From Spirulinaceae cyanobacterium SM2_1_0 (lineage in GTDB: Bacteria; Cyanobacteriota; Cyanobacteriia; Cyanobacteriales; Spirulinaceae), in contig JAAUTY010000009.1 of NCBI GenBank assembly GCA_012031265.1, positions 35,040 to 99,039 of the forward strand: DNA of 64,000 nucleotides. The letters are read 5' to 3'. Below the pieces are notes generated by a model, which saw nothing but the letters and a program-made list of their open reading frames with translations, was not told the origin of the DNA and made no database searches. Position numbers and translations under genes: made by a program. Below are positions 21,073 to 29,841 of this stretch, in pieces. Each line of letters starts with the position of its first letter. The stretch's first letter is position 1.

Positions 21073-22620
21073 ATGGATCTTTCGAGTAATCTCGTCTCTA
21101 GCCTCAATGCTGGCGCTATCCTGCCAGAGAGCTTGGTCATCTTGACTCTGGTGGTAGTGCTCGTGGGGGATCTGATTGCCGGTCGCCGGTCTTCAGGCTG
21201 GTTGCCCTATGTGGCGATCGCTGGTTTGCTGGCGGCGGTGGCGGCTCTCGCCTTGCAGTGGAACTCCTCACAACCCCTCGCCTTTCTCGCCAGCTTCGAT
21301 GCCGACGATCTCAGCATCGTCTTTCGGGGCATCATCGCCCTCTCGGCGATCTCGACGATTTTGATGTCCGTACGCTACGTTTTGCAGTCCGGGACTTCGC
21401 TGGCGGAATTCTTGGCGATCCTCCTGACCGCTACCCTGGGGGGAATGTTTTTGTCGGCGGCCAATGACTTGGTGACCGTCTTCGTCTCGCTAGAAACACT
21501 CAGTATTTCCTCCTACTTGCTGACGGGTTATACCAAGCGTGACCCCCGCTCCAATGAAGCGGCGCTGAAATACCTGCTGATCGGCGCGGCGAGTTCAGCG
21601 ATCTTCCTCTACGGCGTGTCCTTGCTCTACGGGCTGTCTGGGGGCGAGACCAATCTCAACCAGATTGCGACGGTGCTCGTGAGTGCGGCGGGCACGCAGT
21701 CGTTGGGGATCGCGATCGCCCTCGTGTTTGCGATCGCCGGGATCGCTTTCAAAATCTCCGCTGTGCCCTTCCACCAGTGGACACCCGATGTCTACGAAGG
21801 CTCGCCCACTCCAGTCGTAGCCTTCCTTTCGGTCGGCTCCAAAGCGGCGGGCTTCGCGCTGGCGCTGCGACTGCTGCTGACCGTGTTTGACCCGGTGACC
21901 CCCGAGTGGCGCTTCATCTTCACGGCGCTGGCGATTCTGAGCTTGATCTTGGGTAATGTCGTCGCCCTGGCCCAGAGCAGCATGAAACGGATGCTCGCCT
22001 ACTCTTCAATTGCTCAAGCCGGTTTCGTGATGATTGGTCTAATCGCCGGAACTGAAACAGGCTATTCGAGCACGATCTTCTACCTCCTGGTCTACCTATT
22101 TATGAACTTGGGCGCATTTACCTGCGTCATCCTCTTCACGCTGCACACCGGGACGGATCAAATCAGTGAGTACGCGGGTCTGTACCACAAAGATCCCCTG
22201 CTAACCTTGGGTCTCAGCATTTGCCTGCTCTCCTTGGGCGGGATCCCGCCGCTGGCGGGCTTCTTCGGCAAAATCTACCTCTTCTGGGCAGGCTGGCAGG
22301 CTGGACTCTACGGTCTGGTGCTGCTGGGTCTGGTCGTGAGTGTCATCTCGATCTACTACTACATTCGCGTCGTCAAGATGATGGTGGTCAAGGAACCCCA
22401 GGAAATGTCAGCGACGGTCAAGAATTATCCAGAGATCCGCTGGAGTCTACCAGGAATGCGCCCGCTGCAAATCGGTCTGATCGGCGCGCTGGTCGCGACC
22501 TCGCTGGCGGGCATCTTGTCCAATCCGCTATTTACCCTGGCGACCGACTCGGTGGCGCACACGCCGATGTTCCGGTCGGCTACAGCCCCAGCCGCTGATA
22601 TGGCACAGCTCACTCCCTAA
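21073..22620 (+). CDS. ndhB: NAD(P)H-quinone oxidoreductase subunit 2 (NdhB)
   Basis: A 515-residue antiporter-like membrane subunit of the thylakoid NDH-1 complex, which feeds electrons from ferredoxin to plastoquinone and pumps protons in respiration and cyclic electron flow. About fourteen membrane segments are visible, with the conserved [38 protein letters not shown] (key lysine and conserved histidine) and [15 protein letters not shown]. The length is normal for cyanobacteria. Start ATG at 21073 gives [20 protein letters not shown] hairpin with a T-run follows the stop. Confidence 0.97.
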   Translation: MDLSSNLVSSLNAGAILPESLVILTLVVVLVGDLIAGRRSSGWLPYVAIAGLLAAVAALALQWNSSQPLAFLASFDADDLSIVFRGIIALSAISTILMSVRYVLQSGTSLAEFLAILLTATLGGMFLSAANDLVTVFVSLETLSISSYLLTGYTKRDPRSNEAALKYLLIGAASSAIFLYGVSLLYGLSGGETNLNQIATVLVSAAGTQSLGIAIALVFAIAGIAFKISAVPFHQWTPDVYEGSPTPVVAFLSVGSKAAGFALALRLLLTVFDPVTPEWRFIFTALAILSLILGNVVALAQSSMKRMLAYSSIAQAGFVMIGLIAGTETGYSSTIFYLLVYLFMNLGAFTCVILFTLHTGTDQISEYAGLYHKDPLLTLGLSICLLSLGGIPPLAGFFGKIYLFWAGWQAGLYGLVLLGLVVSVISIYYYIRVVKMMVVKEPQEMSATVKNYPEIRWSLPGMRPLQIGLIGALVATSLAGILSNPLFTLATDSVAHTPMFRSATAPAADMAQLTP

Positions 22621-22663
22621 GCCGCATCGCTCAACAAGCTGGAGCATCAATTTCTCGCATAGG

Positions 22664-22695
22664 CGGGTTGTCTGATCGATAGGCAGCCCGTTTTT
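22664..22695 (+). terminator. Rho-independent-type terminator of ndhB
   Basis: CGGGTTGTCT (22664-22673) pairs with AGGCAGCCCG (22681-22690), ten pairs including two G-T, with a seven-base loop, followed at once by TTTTT. It lies 44 bases past the ndhB stop. Confidence 0.75.
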
Positions 22696-22847
22696 GACTG
22701 TCGCTCGCCGTAGCGTTCAGGCTGAGCGATGCTCATCATCGCCTGTGCCCGCTCTGGAATGAGTCGCCAGATGTTTGTCATTTGGCGGCTGTGCTGATAT
22801 TGGTTAGGGAGCGCCGGATGCTGTAGTGCCGCTCGCAATTTTGCTGT

Positions 22848-23972
22848 ATGTCTTTTCTTAACCGAGCATCTAAGCGCTTGCTGTCGCTGGATGTCTTTCG
22901 GGGACTGGCGATCGCCAGCATGGTTCTCGTCAACAATCCGGGCAGTTGGCAGCACGTTTATCCACCGCTGTTGCACGCCGAGTGGCATGGCTTTACGCCG
23001 ACCGATTGGATCTTTCCGGGCTTTCTCTTCATTGCTGGCGTGGCGATGGCTTTTTCATTCGCTAAATATACCAAGGCGGCCCGCCCCGACCCGCGCGTTT
23101 ACTGGCGCATTGCGCGCCGCTGTCTGGTCTTGTTTCTCCTCGGTCTCTTTCTCAACGGCTTCCCGACCTACAATCTCAGCGAACTCCGCATCATGGGCGT
23201 GTTGCAGCGGATCAGCCTCGCCTATCTGCTCGCGGCGATCGCCGCCCTCCGCCTGCCCCGCTGGGGTCTCTGGCTGCTGTGCCTAGCCATTCTCTTCGGC
23301 TATTGGGCAGCGCTGATGTGGGTACCGGTTCCAGGGTTCGGGGCCGGTGACCTCAGCCCCGAAGGGAACCTCGCAGCCTACGTCGATCGCCTATTGCTCA
23401 GTCCACCGCACCTGTACTTGCAGGGCGACTTTGATCCCGAAGGGCTACTCAGCACCCTACCAGCGGTCGTCACCGTACTCAGCGGTTACTTAACCGGAGG
23501 ATGGCTGCGCGATCAGCCCCGCCAATCTCTGACGAGCTTGACGCTGGTGATTGTTGGGTTAACCGGGGTCGCCCTGGGTTGGCAGTGGGGTCTGATCTTC
23601 CCGATCAACAAGCATCTCTGGACAAGTTCCTTTGTGCTCTTCAGCAGTGGCTGGTCGCTGCTGCTGCTCGCCCTCTGCTACGAAACGATTGAAGTTTGGC
23701 GCTGGCGCGGCTGGAGTCGGCCGTTGGAAATTCTGGGCATGAACGCCATTTTTCTCTTCGTTGCCTCCGGGATCGTGACCCGCATTCTCTACCGCACTCA
23801 TATCGGCACCGGTGAGGACGCACCGACGACCTATCGCTGGCTCTACGAAACCCTATTTTTGCCTTGGGCCGGAGAGTTGAATGGGTCGCTGTTGTTTGCG
23901 ATCGCCAATATCATCCTCTGGTGGCTCATCCTCTATTGGCTATACCAACGCGGCTGGTTCATCAAGGTTTAG
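22848..23972 (+). CDS. HGSNAT-like membrane acyltransferase
   Basis: A 374-residue protein with about ten membrane segments. It opens with the family motif RLLSLDVFRGLAIASMVLVNNPG and HAEWHGFTPTDWIFPGFLFI, as in heparan-alpha-glucosaminide N-acetyltransferase and bacterial NagX/DUF5009 proteins, which move acetyl groups across a membrane onto sugars. The His in the HAEWHG region is the expected catalytic residue. The acceptor in this organism is unknown. Start ATG at 22848. Confidence 0.8.
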   Translation: MSFLNRASKRLLSLDVFRGLAIASMVLVNNPGSWQHVYPPLLHAEWHGFTPTDWIFPGFLFIAGVAMAFSFAKYTKAARPDPRVYWRIARRCLVLFLLGLFLNGFPTYNLSELRIMGVLQRISLAYLLAAIAALRLPRWGLWLLCLAILFGYWAALMWVPVPGFGAGDLSPEGNLAAYVDRLLLSPPHLYLQGDFDPEGLLSTLPAVVTVLSGYLTGGWLRDQPRQSLTSLTLVIVGLTGVALGWQWGLIFPINKHLWTSSFVLFSSGWSLLLLALCYETIEVWRWRGWSRPLEILGMNAIFLFVASGIVTRILYRTHIGTGEDAPTTYRWLYETLFLPWAGELNGSLLFAIANIILWWLILYWLYQRGWFIKV

Positions 23973-24272
23973 TGACGAAAATTCACGCCGCCTAGGATTT
24001 GGCAAATGCTTGGTCGCGCGGCGAGGCATCAGGCGGTATCAGTCCAGATTTCACCAGTTGTTTCATTAAGGTCTGGTAAAAGAAAACAGATTTATTAAGG
24101 TTTGACCAAGGCAATCGTGATGCCTGTCACGCCTTGGTTTGAGCTAGATTGGTGCCTCAGTACGATCAGAATTACTCAAACTCAAGTCCCAGATCGCATA
24201 ATCTGCCCTTAACCTTGTCTACCATGGGAACTGTAAACATAACAGCGCCTCTCAACTGAGGCTGCTCGATAA
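23973..24272. other. Intergenic region with hairpins and CTTAACCT motif
   Basis: Exactly 300 bases without a gene. A hairpin at 24106-24137 pairs CCAAGGC with GCCTTGG around an inner GTGA/TCAC. TTAAGGT occurs at about 24065 and 24095, and CTTAACCT at 24208-24215, the half-site type reported for cyanobacterial Pho boxes, but not in the proper tandem spacing. Near the next gene, GCCTC (24247-24251) pairs with GAGGC (24258-24262). Confidence 0.4.
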
Positions 24273-24455
24273 ATGCAGACAACTATCCTGGAACTTGCAG
24301 CCCAAATTCTCACCTCGCGCCAAGTCTCGCGGTCTGAGCATCAACTGATTGCAACAGCTCTCGCTCAGAACGAGGTTGATGAACAGGAGCGGACGCTCAT
24401 TGAGCGTGTCCTGTACGGCGTTCGTCACGGCTTACTGAAGGTCACTGATGGATAG
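24273..24455 (+). CDS. Small conserved protein, paralogue 1 (60 residues)
   Basis: A 60-residue soluble, charged, helical protein of unknown function. It aligns with the product at 24933-25112 without gaps: 39 of 59 positions are identical by my hand count, with the shared block DEQERTLIERVLYGVRHGLL (the paralogue has DD and VF). The pair is thus a tandem duplication. The only SD-like bases, GAGG at 24258-24261, sit in the 3' arm of a five-base-pair hairpin. I do not recognise the family; similar short proteins occur in cyanobacteria to my knowledge. Confidence 0.7.
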   Translation: MQTTILELAAQILTSRQVSRSEHQLIATALAQNEVDEQERTLIERVLYGVRHGLLKVTDG

Positions 24456-24622
24456 AGTCAATCGGCACCGAGGCTCGCAGAATAGTCCTAGGCTATTCGC
24501 ACCCCCAAAGGCTGCATCGTGTCTAGGTGCTGTTCAGCCACTTAGGAGTTAGTCAAGTGAGCAGGGATACGCCGTCGTGTCCCTGCTACCCAAGGAACCC
24601 GGTGTCGCATTCGCAGGCCGCT

Positions 24623-24733
24623 CTAGTACAAGACGGTGGAAATAAGCGTCTCATTCAAAATCCACGGGATGCCCGTATTGCAGAGACTCAGAACTCAAAA
24701 TTCAGAACTCAAAACTCCGCGTAGCAGTACTAG
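24623..24733 (+). mobile_element. 111-bp miniature element, copy C
   Basis: Runs from CTAGTACAAG to GCAGTACTAG; exact inverted heptamers CTAGTAC/GTACTAG at the ends. It lies between the two small paralogues. One frame through it gives LRTQNSELKTPRS, the same peptide that copy B contributes to the ABC exporter, and would fuse onward toward the second paralogue, but that gene has its own start and SD downstream. Confidence 0.82.
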
Positions 24734-24932
24734 TGTGGATCGGGATGAGCGGGCGATCGCCTCGACCGAGAGTGATCTGATCAATATCACAGGCTCAAGT
24801 CTCGCCATATCACTCGCGCTCCTGATCCAGATCCTCAGTGTAGTAGTGCTGGGATCGCTGGCTATCACAGGGTTTGACGACATATTAGATACAGACACAC
24901 ATCAATATTTTGGTTTGGAGGGATTTCGGACA

Positions 24933-25112
24933 ATGAGGATTGACATTAACGAGCTAGCGGGTCAAATCTTGGCTTCGCGGACGATTTCGCGACTCGAGCA
25001 ACAATTGATGGCAACTCTGCTGGGTCAAGAGGAATTAGATGACCAAGAGCGCACTCTGATCGAGCGCGTCTTCTACGGCGTCCGCCACGGTCTTCTCGAA
25101 ATTACTGAATGA
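24933..25112 (+). CDS. Small conserved protein, paralogue 2 (59 residues)
   Basis: The ATG at 24933 has GGAGGG at 24918-24923, so this start is preferred over a longer frame opening at 24636 inside element copy C. The product, MRIDINELAGQILASRTISR and on to GVRHGLLEITE, is the partner of the 24273 gene and differs mainly in the N-terminal third. Function unknown; short length, charge and helix content would suit a regulator or adaptor, but nothing shows it. An intervening frame between 24733 and 24932 has a hydrophobic stretch (LAISLALLIQILSVVVLGS) which, if the long form is translated, would be a membrane anchor. Confidence 0.72.
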   Translation: MRIDINELAGQILASRTISRLEQQLMATLLGQEELDDQERTLIERVFYGVRHGLLEITE

Positions 25113-25196
25113 CCGTAGCTAATTTTTTTGCGATAGCTGCGTTCTGAGATTGTGCAATGCCAGATCTAAATCCTGCATCTCACCCCACGCCAAGGA

Positions 25197-26840
25197 TTAC
25201 CGGGTCGCCAGCCAAAACGGGATATTCTGACTGGGATTGATCCTGACTCCTTCAACCCCCGCTTGCGCGAAAACGTACTCCTGGTTTTGCCAGAGGGGAA
25301 TATAGGGTACGTCTGCCGCCAGTTGTTCCTGAATTGCCGTGAATAGTTCCTTGCGGGCCGCCGGATCGGTGGCCTGACGCTGCTCATCAATCAGCGCATT
25401 CATCGCTTCGCTGTAGTAAAACGAGCCTTGGCTCTGGGCACTACCAGCCGAGCAGCCCGCTTCGGGCGTGCCTTGGTCGCAATCTAGAAGCGGCTGGACG
25501 AAGTTGTCAGGATCGAGAAAATCTGGATACCAGTTTGAGAGCGCCGCTGGGTAAATGCCTTCCTGGATATTTTTGAAAAAAGTCGCGCCATCCACCGTGT
25601 TCGGCTCAAACTGCACTGTCCCCGCCAATTCCTGCGCCGCAAAAGCTTGTAGCGTCTGAGCGACAAGGCTGCGTGTGGTTGAGGCCGAGGGAAACCAAAT
25701 GGGAATGACCGCCGGATTTTCGGGTGAGTAGCCGGCCTCGGCTAAGAGTCGCTTCGCTTCCTCAACATTGGCGTCGCCGTAGGTTTTTTCAAAGCTCGGT
25801 TCGTAGGTATCAAACGCCGTCGGGATCAGGCTATAGAGTGGCTCGCCTTGGCCTTGCAGAACCCGCTCATTGATCAGCTTACGGTTGACAAGGGCGGCGA
25901 TCGCTTGTCGCACCTCAGGCTGATCCAAGGGCGCTTGGTTGCGGTTCAGTACCATAAAGTTGACCGCCGTACCTGGTGCTTCGATCGCCTGCCAGTCACC
26001 GGCTTCAGCCCCGTCTAGAAGGGATTGGATCTGGTCAGGATCGAGCGATTGATAGGCAATATCCACGGCCTGCGTAGTGAAGGCATTGAAGAGATTCGCG
26101 GCATTGTCAGTGTAAATCTGCATATCAATGCCATCATTCGCCGGGGCCTCGCCCCAGTAGTCAGCGAATGGCTCTAAGCGCAGGGTATCACTGCTAAATT
26201 CGGTTAATTGGTACGGCCCAGTGCCGACAAATTCATTGGGACTAAACTCGCCCTCGCCGATTGAGTAAGCTTCCGGCGAGACGGCACAAGCGCCCGCGAA
26301 GGCGAGGACAGAGGGAAAAGCCGCGAAGGGTTGTTGCAAGGTGATCGTCAATTCGTAATCGTCGGTCGCTTCCACACGCTCGATCACATCCGCGAGCAAA
26401 AAGGCGGGTTTGCCGCCATTGGTGATGAAGCGTTCGAGGGAAAATTGCATCGCGGCGGCGGTGAATGGCGTGCCGTCGTGGAAGCTGACATCCTCGCGGA
26501 GAGGAATCGTGTAGGTCAAGCCATCGTCGCTAATCGTCGGCATCGCGGTGGCGAGGCTCGGTTGCAGTTCTGTCGTGCCCGGTGTGTAGGTGTAGAGAGT
26601 GTTGCCGAGGTTGTAGATGACATTGAGACCGGCGATCTCGTAGCTATCCGCCGGGTCGAGGGTGCGGGGGGCGAGGGTGGTGCCGAAAATCAGGCGATCG
26701 CCCGTCGCCCCAGCCGTCCCAGCCGCATCGTCGGGAGTGGAGCTGGTATTGTTGCAGCCGACAATCAAGCCCAGGCAGAGTGCAAACAGACCGAAGAAGC
26801 GCCCCCAGCGTCGGAGGGCAGGCGTGAATCCGTCATTCAT
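25197..26840 (-). CDS. Family 5 solute-binding lipoprotein (oligopeptide/nickel type)
   Basis: A 547-residue ABC-importer binding protein. The lipobox LIVGC at about residues 25-29 predicts a lipid-anchored, periplasm-facing protein, followed by a Ser/Thr/Asp linker. The family signature near residues 50-130 includes PRTLDPADSYEIAGLNVIYN and ITLQQPFAAFPSVLA. It binds peptides, or in some members metals or sugars; the ligand is not shown. No permease genes are adjacent. The upstream ABC ATPase (27840-26911) is on the same strand with a 70-base gap, but is of a different (exporter) type. Confidence 0.9.
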   Translation of the reverse strand: MNDGFTPALRRWGRFFGLFALCLGLIVGCNNTSSTPDDAAGTAGATGDRLIFGTTLAPRTLDPADSYEIAGLNVIYNLGNTLYTYTPGTTELQPSLATAMPTISDDGLTYTIPLREDVSFHDGTPFTAAAMQFSLERFITNGGKPAFLLADVIERVEATDDYELTITLQQPFAAFPSVLAFAGACAVSPEAYSIGEGEFSPNEFVGTGPYQLTEFSSDTLRLEPFADYWGEAPANDGIDMQIYTDNAANLFNAFTTQAVDIAYQSLDPDQIQSLLDGAEAGDWQAIEAPGTAVNFMVLNRNQAPLDQPEVRQAIAALVNRKLINERVLQGQGEPLYSLIPTAFDTYEPSFEKTYGDANVEEAKRLLAEAGYSPENPAVIPIWFPSASTTRSLVAQTLQAFAAQELAGTVQFEPNTVDGATFFKNIQEGIYPAALSNWYPDFLDPDNFVQPLLDCDQGTPEAGCSAGSAQSQGSFYYSEAMNALIDEQRQATDPAARKELFTAIQEQLAADVPYIPLWQNQEYVFAQAGVEGVRINPSQNIPFWLATR

Positions 26841-26910
26841 AGGGGGTCTTGCTCAGGAAGGCGTCAGAACATTGCGGTTAAGCCCTCACTATAGGACAAT
26901 CTGGCAATGC

Positions 26911-27840
26911 TCAAGTGTCTGGGGCCGAGCTAGATTGCACCAGCGTCAGGAAAACATCGGTCAGGCTGCTGCGCTCTTTGCGGACGCGGGCGAGGGGTAG
27001 GGGTTCGAGGATGGCGAGGGCGGAATAGAGTTGGGCGGTATCGCTGACCCAGACTTGGCGATCGCCCTTCAGTCGCGCTCCTAGTAGCGGCAATTTTTCT
27101 TGGCGGTGGGAATCGAGCGGGGCTGCCAGCTCGATGAGGTAGGCGCTGCCCGCGAACTGGGCGATGAGTTCTTGCGGCGTGGCTTCGGCGGCGATCGCGC
27201 CATTCTGGATAATCGCCACCCGATCCGCCAGTTCCTCGGCGATGTCGAGCTGGTGCGTGGTGAGCAAGATCGCACAACCCGCCGCCGCGATCTCACGTAC
27301 TAGGCCTTTGACTGCCTGGGTGGCTTCGACATCCAGCCCCAGCGTTGGCTCATCGAGAAGCAGAAGCTGTGGCTGGTGCAGGATGGCGACGGCGATCGCC
27401 AGTTTTTGCTGCATACCGCGCGAGAGCGCCTGCACCAGCGTATCGCGCTTAGCGGTCAGCCCGAAGCGGGTTAGCAATTCGGCACTGCGCCGCCGTACCG
27501 TCGCGGCTGGCAAGCCCTTCAGCGCCCCGAAGTAAACCAGATTTTCCTGCGCCGTCAACCGCCAATAGAGGTTGCGATTGCCTTCGAGCACCGCGCCCAA
27601 CTGGCTCAGGGCGGCCGGTTGGCGGTGGGGATCGCGGCCGTCGATGCGGATCTGACCGGCATCAGGGACGATCAGCCCGGCGATCGCCTTGATCGCGGTC
27701 GTCTTACCCGCCCCATTTGGCCCCAGGAAGGCCAGCACCTCGCCGTGAGCCAGTGTCAGGCTAATGCCGCGCAACGCCTCAAGCCATTGGCGGCCAGTGC
27801 GGTAGCGCTTGGTCAATTGCGAAACTTCGAGAGCGAGCAT
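26911..27840 (-). CDS. ABC transporter ATP-binding subunit (ABC-2/exporter type)
   Basis: A 309-residue ATPase. Walker A is GPNGAGKTT, the signature is LSRGMQQKLAIA, Walker B is LLLLDEPTLGLD and the H-loop is TTHQ. A C-terminal extension after the ATPase core resembles ABC-2-type drug or polysaccharide exporters. I chose the ATG at 27840 (MLALEVSQLTKRY); an ATG at 27864 would add eight residues and neither has a good SD. The membrane partner is not next to it, so it must be encoded elsewhere, or the ATPase pairs with a distant permease. Confidence 0.85.
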   Translation of the reverse strand: MLALEVSQLTKRYRTGRQWLEALRGISLTLAHGEVLAFLGPNGAGKTTAIKAIAGLIVPDAGQIRIDGRDPHRQPAALSQLGAVLEGNRNLYWRLTAQENLVYFGALKGLPAATVRRRSAELLTRFGLTAKRDTLVQALSRGMQQKLAIAVAILHQPQLLLLDEPTLGLDVEATQAVKGLVREIAAAGCAILLTTHQLDIAEELADRVAIIQNGAIAAEATPQELIAQFAGSAYLIELAAPLDSHRQEKLPLLGARLKGDRQVWVSDTAQLYSALAILEPLPLARVRKERSSLTDVFLTLVQSSSAPDT

Positions 27841-27908
27841 GGGAACAGGCCACAAGTGGCGCATGATAACGTAAACCTATTCTCGCAGTCTGCCGCAACC
27901 GAACGTTT

Positions 27909-28211
27909 ATGTGGATAGTGATTGTCGCGCTGAATTGCCTGATTGCTGGGCTGAATTTCTATGCCGCCTGGTACGTCTGGTCGTGGCGGCGAGGTTTAGC
28001 GGCGGCAACGCGCGGCCTGGTCATTGCCGAGCGCAGCACCCACAATGTCCTCGCGCCCGCGCCGCGCTATATCAAGCTCGGTCAGCAGGGCACGCGGCAA
28101 CTACGCGATCGCTACGGTCAGCTCGAGGTGCGGGTAGCGCGGCTGCAACAACTCTTAGCCATTTTGCTGCGCTTGCCAGGGTTGTGGCGGCGCTTGCAGC
28201 GTCGTCGTTGA
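27909..28211 (+). CDS. Small membrane protein of the YtxH/DUF948 module
   Basis: A 100-residue protein: one membrane segment at the N-terminus (MWIVIVALNCLIAGLNFYAA), then a basic, helical cytoplasmic tail with TRQLRDRYGQLEVRVARLQQ. I do not recognise a named family. It is first in a row of three same-strand genes, each with one N-terminal membrane segment and a helical tail, and may act with them at the envelope. Start ATG at 27909. Confidence 0.7.
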   Translation: MWIVIVALNCLIAGLNFYAAWYVWSWRRGLAAATRGLVIAERSTHNVLAPAPRYIKLGQQGTRQLRDRYGQLEVRVARLQQLLAILLRLPGLWRRLQRRR

Positions 28212-28303
28212 GCGATCGCCCCAGTCAGTGAGAAAAGTTGGCACCGGCGACGAAGTTCCTGGCAAATCTGCATACAATTGGGGGTAAGTGATAGGGCGGA
28301 GAT

Positions 28304-28656
28304 ATGGCAAAATCAGGCGTCGGTGCTTTTGTGGGCGGCATACTGGTCGGCAGTACTGTGGGTGCTGTTGCGGGCGTGTTGCTCGCGCCGCGCGCGGTCG
28401 CGAGACGCGCCAGATTCTCCGCAAGTCGGCTGATGCCTTGCCTGAGCTAGCTGAAGATTTATCCACCACGCTACAACTCCAGGCGGATCGCCTCTCAGAA
28501 TCTGCCCTCAGCTCTTGGGAAAGTACGCTGGTGCGCCTGCGGGAAGCCGTCGCGGCTGGCGTGGATGCTAGTCAGATGAAGGCGCAACAATTGGCACAAC
28601 GGGGCGATCGCGAGGTCAACCCGGTGTCGGCCAATGCGCCCGACCATCGCCGTTAG
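28304..28656 (+). pseudogene. YtxH-domain protein, one-base frame break
   Basis: The ATG at 28304 (SD-like GGCGGAGA just upstream) opens MAKSGVGAFVGGILVGSTVG and AVAGVLLAPR, the YtxH glycine-rich membrane hairpin. The frame then slips at about 28390-28400 in CCGCGCGCGG; with one base restored it reads LLAPR-x-GRETRQILRKSA and on through a helical tail to the TAG at 28656. YtxH proteins are small stress-linked membrane proteins. A missing base in sequence is likelier than true loss, as both halves are well preserved. Confidence 0.7.
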
Positions 28657-28664
28657 CGCGTGGG

Positions 28665-29276
28665 ATGGCATTGATGGTGCTAGGCCCTATTGATCCCGTG
28701 TTTTGGCTCGGCTGTTCGCTCTTTCTCGTCGCGATCAGCTTGACCGTTTTGTTGGCGGCGCTGCTGCCCGCCGTGCGCGAGTTGACTCGGGCGGCTCGCA
28801 GCGCCGAAAAGCTTTTTGACACCTTGCAGCGGGAGTTTCCGCCGACACTGGAAGCGATCCGCCTCACGGGTTTGGAGATCAGCGAGTTGACCGACGACAT
28901 CAATGCGGGCGTGAATAATGCCGCCGATGCGGCCAAGCAAGTGGATCGCAGTCTGACCGATGCCCGCCAGCAGGTTCAAAAGGTGCAACGAGGAACTCGC
29001 AGCATGGTGGCCGGGGTGCGAGCCGCTTGGCAGACGCTTCAGCGTGCTCCCCGCCGTCGGCGATCGCTGGAGGCCTTGCCCACGACAACTGAGTCTCGCG
29101 ATTACAATCGCCATCGTGAGTCCGACTATGCCGATGCAGACTATGCCATTGAGTCCATCGAGCTTGATCCCTTGCCGCCGGAGCAACAAACGGCGGCTTT
29201 GGAGTCAGAATTGCTGGCTGAGCGCGATCGCCCCAGCCGTGAGCGCAGTGATGCCCGCGAGTTTCGCCCGGAGTAG
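28665..29276 (+). CDS. DUF948-type membrane protein
   Basis: A 203-residue protein with one membrane segment (FWLGCSLFLVAISLTVLLAALL) and a long helical tail containing LTRAARSAEKLFDTLQREFP and ISELTDDINAGVNNAADAAK, as in DUF948 proteins. A charged, low-complexity end follows. YtxH and DUF948 genes are commonly neighbours in bacteria, so these three genes probably form one unit; function is unknown. Start ATG at 28665, or 28674 with a slightly shorter lead; it begins nine bases after the YtxH stop. Confidence 0.75.
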   Translation: MALMVLGPIDPVFWLGCSLFLVAISLTVLLAALLPAVRELTRAARSAEKLFDTLQREFPPTLEAIRLTGLEISELTDDINAGVNNAADAAKQVDRSLTDARQQVQKVQRGTRSMVAGVRAAWQTLQRAPRRRRSLEALPTTTESRDYNRHRESDYADADYAIESIELDPLPPEQQTAALESELLAERDRPSRERSDAREFRPE

Positions 29277-29331
29277 GTTGTGAGCTGGCACAGTCGGGGT
29301 GCTGAGTTGAGCGAGTCGCGAGCCGCTGCGG

Positions 29332-29360
29332 TTGACAGGTACAAAAGTATTTAATACATT
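29332..29360 (+). promoter_or_regulatory. Sigma70-type promoter
   Basis: TTGACA at 29332-29337 and TACATT at 29355-29360 are separated by 17 bases in an AT-rich patch. Just downstream GCTGAC (29369-29374) and GTCAGC can form a six-base-pair hairpin with a nine-base loop. This would drive rightward transcription into 29428 and antisense to the end of lpxB. Confidence 0.55.
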
Positions 29361-29427
29361 TATACCAAGCTGACAACCACAAGGTCAGCAATGGGCAGGC
29401 AACAACTGCTGTGAAGGGTTTCGGCCT

Positions 29428-29841
29428 GTGTCCAAACCATCAGGGAACCTGCTGAGTATGGCTGTAGAAACAGTCATGGCTGAGTACGCTGACGGCTGGC
29501 CCCATGCAGAGTTTGGTGAAAATACGATGCTTGCCCATGACGTGATCAGTTTTATCCGGGAGCAACCGCGCTTAGCGGGTTTGCTGGTGGTGGTGTTAGT
29601 GATGGGAACCCTCCTGGGTCACCACTTGGAGGCTCGCTGGCGCACACCGCGCCCCCAAGCCACGATTAGCCGTAATCCCATCTACATCAGGCGATCGCCA
29701 TTGCTCACCATAACGTTATCGCCCCGCCATGGTGAGAATGGTACGGGCAGTCCGCTCAGCAACCCCCGGCTCGCCCAGACGGCGACGCATCTCGGTATAG
29801 CCCGTCAACATCGTCTGTCGCGGCTCGGCCTCCAGCAATAA
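29428..29841 (+). CDS. Possible small membrane protein overlapping lpxB antisense
   Basis: A 137-codon frame with a convincing part up to about 29690: an acidic lead, VISFIREQPRLAG and a membrane segment LLVVVLVMGTLLGHH. The last 42 codons run antisense to the 3' end of lpxB and look like chance translation, so the real protein may end earlier through a frame error. It has a good promoter upstream. The initiation codon is uncertain: GTG at 29428 or ATG at 29458 (MAVETVMAEYADG). No family recognised; it may not be a gene. Confidence 0.35.
   Translation: MSKPSGNLLSMAVETVMAEYADGWPHAEFGENTMLAHDVISFIREQPRLAGLLVVVLVMGTLLGHHLEARWRTPRPQATISRNPIYIRRSPLLTITLSPRHGENGTGSPLSNPRLAQTATHLGIARQHRLSRLGLQQ

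Noticed and set aside
24065..24215. Pho-box-like TTAAGGT/CTTAACCT motifs
   Set aside because: They are scattered on both strands and do not show the tandem repeats spaced by three bases that the site requires.
24636..24932. Long form of small paralogue 2 starting inside element copy C, with a membrane segment
   Set aside because: A good SD and ATG lie at 24918-24935 and the homologous gene starts at the equivalent place. The long form stays only a possibility.
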